A stretch of DNA of 20,348 nucleotides from Baffinella frigidus (Eukaryota > Cryptophyceae > Cryptomonadales > Baffinellaceae). The position numbers and the translations under genes are program-made. Shown in pieces: positions 16,991-20,348 of this stretch (its first letter is position 1; each line of letters starts with the position of its first letter). Below the pieces are notes generated by a model. That model was not told where the DNA came from. It did no database searches and worked only from the letters and a program-made list of their open reading frames with translations. The DNA lies in contig MU646468.1 of the NCBI GenBank assembly GCA_026770585.1, positions 1 through 20,348 of the forward strand, given 5' to 3'.

Positions 16991-17094
16991 TATCCCTTAA
17001 GTGGCCAGTAGGCTCATACACCCTACCGTAGGGCCCTAGGACCTGCCTAGGACCTCTGCGGGTCGTTTTTGACCCGCTGGCCACTTAAGGGATA
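16991..17094. mobile_element. Family C element, copy C3 (intact reference)
   Basis: 104 bp with 18-base perfect ends TATCCCTTAAGTGGCCAG / CTGGCCACTTAAGGGATA. The centre CCCTACCGTAGGGCCCTAGG then ACCTGCCTAGG, followed by CGGGTCGTTTTTGACCCG hairpin. Serves as the empty-site version of C1. Confidence 0.85.
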
Positions 17095-17211
17095 CGCCCT
17101 TACCAAATACACCATTCGCGAGCGCATCACATACTCGCGAAAGGGGTTACTCACTCGAGAGCAAAGACACGCAGGGGTTAATAACTCGGGAATAATGGGC
17201 ATGCACCGCCC

Positions 17212-17332
17212 TACACGGGTACCTCGCTCATAAGAAACGCCCACCCCCCTAGGACCACCGTAGGGCCCTAGGCATAGGCCTACTGTAGGATCCTGTGGGG
17301 GCGCGGTTTCTTATGAGCGAGGCACCCCTGTA
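17212..17332. mobile_element. MITE family A, copy A8
   Basis: 121 bp, ends TACACGGGTACCTCGCTCAT and ATGAGCGAGGCACCCCTGTA. The surrounding repeat has unoccupied copies at 16711-16726 and 17914-17928 reading GCCC-TA-GGGG or GCCC-TA-GCGG; here TA is present on both sides of the element. Confidence 0.9.
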
Positions 17333-17392
17333 GGGGCCTGCACTATCAGAGCTCTGACTCTTTTTGCGACGAGAACCTCCACCACCTGTCGG

Positions 17393-17580
17393 GGTTTAGG
17401 GTTAGGGTTTAGGGGTTGGGGTTTGAGTTTTGAGGTTGAGGGTTTAGGTTTTAGGGTTTATGGTTTATGGTTTATGGTTTATGGTTTATGGTTTATGGTT
17501 TATGGTTTATGGTTTATGGTTTATGGCTTATGGTTTATGGATTAGGGAGAAGGGTTTAGAGTGTGGGGTTTAAAACAGAG
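17393..17580. repeat. TTTAGGG then TTTATGG heptamer array
   Basis: Begins with TTTAGGG-type units, then about eleven consecutive TTTATGG units from ~17458 to ~17540, then decayed units. The homogeneous TTTATGG block implies recent local amplification of one mutated unit. Confidence 0.85.
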
Positions 17581-17625
17581 TGACCCCAACCTCCTCCTCC
17601 ACCTGATGGCATCCCATACAGGGGT

Positions 17626-17746
17626 TACAGGGGTACCTCGCTCATAAGAAACCGCCTCCCTCAAGGACCCTACAGTAGGCCAATGCGTAGGGCCCTGTGG
17701 TGGCCCTAGGGGGGGGGCAGCTTCTTATGAGCGAGGTAGCACTGTA
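17626..17746. mobile_element. MITE family A, copy A9
   Basis: 121 bp, ends TACAGGGGTACCTCGCTCAT and ATGAGCGAGGTAGCACTGTA. Preceded by CATACAGGGGT, a second end-like motif. The core ACCCTACAGTAGGCCAATGC resembles A1. Confidence 0.85.
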
Positions 17747-18273
17747 CTCGCGAACAAGGACCCACAATTTAAGGACGCATACCGGATTTTAACCTGCGGT
17801 CCTTCACTTTTGTACTGGCATTTTGCAACGGTTTCCGTTCCGCCGTACAAAATTCACCTCCACCATCTTCATCCAGCATCCCACCCCCAATCTTTTCCTC
17901 CAGAATGACCACATGCACCGCCCTAGCGGCCTATGGTAAGACAATTCACATGAGCCTGGGACCGCTGTGGGGGCGGGGTGTGTCCTCTTCCCTTTCGTGA
18001 GTACTTTCGTGAGTAGGGTGCAGTACAGGGAGGCGAGGCAGCACTATCACCAAACCTCACAGGGTGATCAAGCACCTAAACCGGTTAAGGTCAAGGACGT
18101 CTGAATACGGCGTCCTATGCCCAATTTGTATCAACAAACTTGAAGGACAGAAGTGATTTGAGCTTTCTGTGAGGACTGGTGGTGGGAGCTGGGGTTTGGG
18201 CGGGAGCGTTCCAATGTGAGGTAGTGGGGATGGTGGGGGAGAGGGGGGGGAGGGGGAGGGGGAGGGGGGCTAC

Positions 18274-19131
18274 CTCCGACCCGTCCTTCTTCTTCTTCTT
18301 CTTCTTTCCCGATGCTCTGCACACCATCGATGCCACCCTCAGGAAAACGCGAGGAGAAGGGGTGCTTCCTACCTCTGCCTGAGTTTTATGCTGCCTCGTC
18401 CTTGAAAGTATTTACGAGCAGAAATCCAGTACAGCAGGGCGACTAGAAAGCCTTTAGGACGAGCCAGGGTAAAACCCAGGCAGCGCTAGGCTTCCACTGG
18501 AACGCGTTGCCCAGGCAGGGATGGTCGATGAAAGTTGGTGACCACTGGTCAACGACTACCCCTGAGGCTGCACCGCTTCTCTCTCTGGGTCCAGTCTGTC
18601 GAGCGCTGATTTGACCACCAAGCTGGAAGGCCCGCCGTCACGATATGCAGCTTCTCGGCACAGCCTGCGCTGCCCAACTATCTACCCGCGCCAGGACCCT
18701 TCTCCCCCCAAAAACGTTTGATGTCGTCAAATTCTTCACGGTTGCGTTCAGGCAGCGAGACCAAGGAGGCAAGGAGAGGGGGCGGCTCACGTTTTGAAAT
18801 CGATGCCCCCTTTTAAGCTGAGCTTGCCTCCCACCGCCTTCTTGAATGACGTCTGCACGAGGCGCCTCGCGTCAGGTTCCAGAGCAAAGGTGGTTGATTC
18901 GAAAGACGACTGACTTGCTCCCAAGGTCGCTCGCAGCCTGTTCGCTCGTGCGACGAACCAGCCGCAGCCGTTCTGTACAAAACCACCGACAAAAAACGCT
19001 GCAAAGCGGGCAGTTTAGACGCACGCCACAGCCCCGGGGGATAAATTTAGGGGGACCACCTCAAGCTTCTCAGCCTTGGCTTTCGACGCGCCCGGCTTCG
19101 CGGGCGGCCCTCCCTCATCGTCCGAGCCCAT
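18274..19131 (-). CDS. FAM32A-like protein, first three exons
   Basis: Exons in reading order: 19060-19131 (MGSDDEGGPPAKPG, then a Lys/Ala-rich end), 18791-18852 (TSFKKAVGGKLSLKGGIDFK), 18274-18316 (TASGKKKKKKKDGSE). Phases close as 0, 2, 0 with GT-AG boundaries. VGGKLSLKG followed by a poly-lysine run is the N-terminal signature of the FAM32A family, small nuclear proteins; human FAM32A is found in late spliceosomes. The conserved C-terminal block of that family was not found in this window. Either it lies in an unrecognised exon, the exon at 16533-16619 replaces it, or the gene is broken. Divergent from ISD11. Confidence 0.65.
18317..18790 (-). other. Intron 2 of the FAM32A-like gene
   Basis: 474 bases with no recognised gene or repeat. 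The donor GTGAGC is at 18790-18785 and the acceptor GTGTGCAG at 18324-18317 on the minus strand. Confidence 0.5.
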
Positions 19132-19641
19132 GGTCGCGCTTCGCTCGCCCAATCCTATGCGGTGCACTCACTCACTCTTGCCCCCCAGCTCAGTAAAACA
19201 GTCCCGATCTCGACCCCCCCCGCCCAGCGACTCCGCTGTAAAACTCATTGTAAAATCCGACTCAAGGACGCGCTGGACCGAAGGTCCGTGAGCGAACAAG
19301 AGCGAACCTCTGGTTGTTACCCTCGATTTCGGAGCTCATCTCAGTGCGCAGCCAGGTCGTTCCCTGCCGAAACTTGTTTCCAGGCTTCCGGTCTGGCGCG
19401 TGTATCCAGGGTAAGACTCTTTGCTGCATCCATGGGGGGAATGATTTCGCCGCTGGATTTTGCGCAGTGAGCAACCCCTGCGTCACCAGATGCTCCCGGT
19501 CGGACTGTGATGCACTGGAACCGCCAGTAGCGGAGACGCAAGCGTAGCGTTGCGTTGTTGACGCCAACAATCTGCTCCCACAGGTTGCCACAGGTTGGAA
19601 CAGGGAGAGCGTGGAGAAGGTTTTTGGGTTGCATTCGGAGG
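19132..19641. promoter_or_regulatory. Divergent intergenic region, FAM32A-like / ISD11
   Basis: 510 bases between the two start codons. Open frames on both strands here overlap and look like chance GC-rich frames. A strong GTAAGA donor-like site at 19411 and CCACAG acceptor-like sites near 19580-19595 allow a spliced 5' UTR for ISD11; this is inference. No TATA box is clear. Confidence 0.45.
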
Positions 19642-20236
19642 ATGTCGGCGCGTGCGGAGGCGGTGCAGTTGTATCGAGCGATGCTGCAGAGCTCGAGGCG
19701 CTTCTCGAACTACAACTTCCGCGAGTACTTCCTGCGCAGGTTCCCCTCCCAGCCAGCATTCCAGCTCAGACAGCTTTTCAGCTCGCCCCCTGCAGATCCT
19801 GCCAGAGTGCAGCTGAGGACGATGCCGCGCCCGAGACGCAAGAGGGCACTCGTTGAACCCCGAGGCGGAGGTGCGCCCAGCATGCCGGAGCGTGACCGCG
19901 TGGATCCACCGCAGGACCCGCGAGGACTTCGCGGCGGCCAAGTCGGAGACGAACCCCGCCAAGGTCGCGGAGCTCCTGGCGAAGGGGCGCACAGGTAACT
20001 CTCACCCCCCCCCTCGCTGCGCCTCCTCGGGGCCTGGTTGAACCAGGCTTGCCTCTGCGTGCACGTGTTGAATGATAGAGCGACGCTCCCTGGGTCGCAG
20101 CCTGAGTAAAAATACGGCTTAAGATTTGCTCTTGGTCGCAGAGCTGGAGGTGATCAGGCGGCAGGCGACCATCAGCTCCATGTACGACATGGGCGGGCGG
20201 AAGCACGTCCTCGAGATGCCGCGGACATCCGCGTAG
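19642..20236 (+). CDS. ISD11: ISD11 / LYRM4, Fe-S cluster assembly factor, three exons
   Basis: LYR-motif protein of 90 residues that stabilises the mitochondrial cysteine desulfurase NFS1 together with acyl carrier protein. Exons 19642-19739, 19915-19994 and 20142-20236, GT-AG introns of 175 and 147 bases, phases 2 and 1; the frame closes exactly. The LYR triad is residues 10-12 (AVQLYRAML), followed by SRRFSNYNFREYFLRR, which is the ISD11-type continuation. Exon 2 gives TREDFAAAK and LLAKGR; exon 3 gives ELEVIRRQATISSMYDMG and ends MPRTSA. Length equals the usual ~90 residues. No cleavable presequence is visible, as in other ISD11 proteins. Confidence 0.93.
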
Positions 20237-20348
20237 GCGCCACGCACGCTGTGTGCATGCCGAGGAGGGAGCAGGCGAGTGTCAGGACCCGCAGGTCGGT
20301 CCGCTCCGTGCAGGGACAGGGGGTGGCTTTCATCTGGATCGTGCAGGG
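20237..20348. other. ISD11 3' flank
   Basis: GC-rich with no poly-A hexamer or gene visible before the window ends. Confidence 0.4.

Larger units (their letters stand above)
16573..17930. repeat. Decayed tandem repeat of an exon-like unit with MITE insertions
   Basis: The phrases GAGCTCTGACTCGCGCGTCG, CCTCCACAACCTGCATCCA, ACTCGCGAACAAAGACACGC, and CTCGGGAATAATGGGCATGC then GCCCTAGGGGCCT recur in order around 16581-16740, 16741-17340 and again in part to 17930. Copy sizes differ because A8, A9, C3 and telomere-like tracts were added. On the minus strand the repeated part equals the start of the candidate exon at 16533-16619. Confidence 0.7.

Noticed and set aside
18115-18273. Read-through of FAM32A-like exon 3 as a Pro/Thr-rich C-terminus
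   Set aside because: A GTAGCC donor follows GAG, the continuation is a translated C/T-rich intron start, and it does not resemble the family C-terminus.
19262-19759. 165-codon minus-strand open frame
   Set aside because: It overlaps ISD11 exon 1 in antisense and is a low-complexity Ser/Ala-rich frame with no family resemblance.

Overview
This is nuclear DNA from a eukaryote. The genes are split by GT-AG introns, there are no bacterial operon signals, and the proteins are eukaryotic housekeeping ones: profilin, a cytosolic-type thioredoxin, the Fe-S assembly factor ISD11 and a FAM32A-like protein. The long degenerate CCCTAAA/TTTAGGG-type repeats resemble the telomere unit of plants and many algae and protists. 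With the compact, intron-rich, repeat-laden genes this suggests an alga or related protist, but I cannot name the lineage.

Layout. 1-2.65 kb: repeats only, including a palindrome cluster, a TIR-bounded element (402-1094) holding two tandem tRNA-like SINE units, and two large foldbacks (1388-1590, 2482-2640). 2.65-7.37 kb: degenerate telomere-like array with two families of embedded long duplications. 7.4-7.8 kb: small exon-like ORFs on opposite strands; beyond them the telomere-like repeats reverse orientation. 8.0-9.0 kb: a nested cluster of MITEs. 9.4-11.8 kb: thioredoxin gene (minus strand, 5 exons). 12.0-14.1 kb: profilin gene (plus strand, 6 exons), divergent from thioredoxin across a 205-bp shared promoter. 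14.3-17.9 kb: more MITEs, an 864-bp TIR element carrying an acidic ORF, and a decayed tandem repeat of an exon-like unit. 18.3-19.1 kb: FAM32A-like exons (minus strand), divergent from ISD11 (19.6-20.2 kb, plus strand).

The main story is mobile DNA inside introns. At least four short foldback families (here A, B, C, D) have ends related to TACAGGG...CCCTGTA, or TATCCC for C. Two internal comparisons give empty and filled sites for family A and show insertion at a TA dinucleotide that is duplicated. The long last introns of thioredoxin and profilin carry such elements and also carry partial duplications of the sequence around their own splice sites. The same may hold for the FAM32A-like gene. 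The terminal thioredoxin exon lies 1.67 kb from the rest of the gene, and finding it restores a complete 108-residue protein with every catalytic residue at the canonical position.
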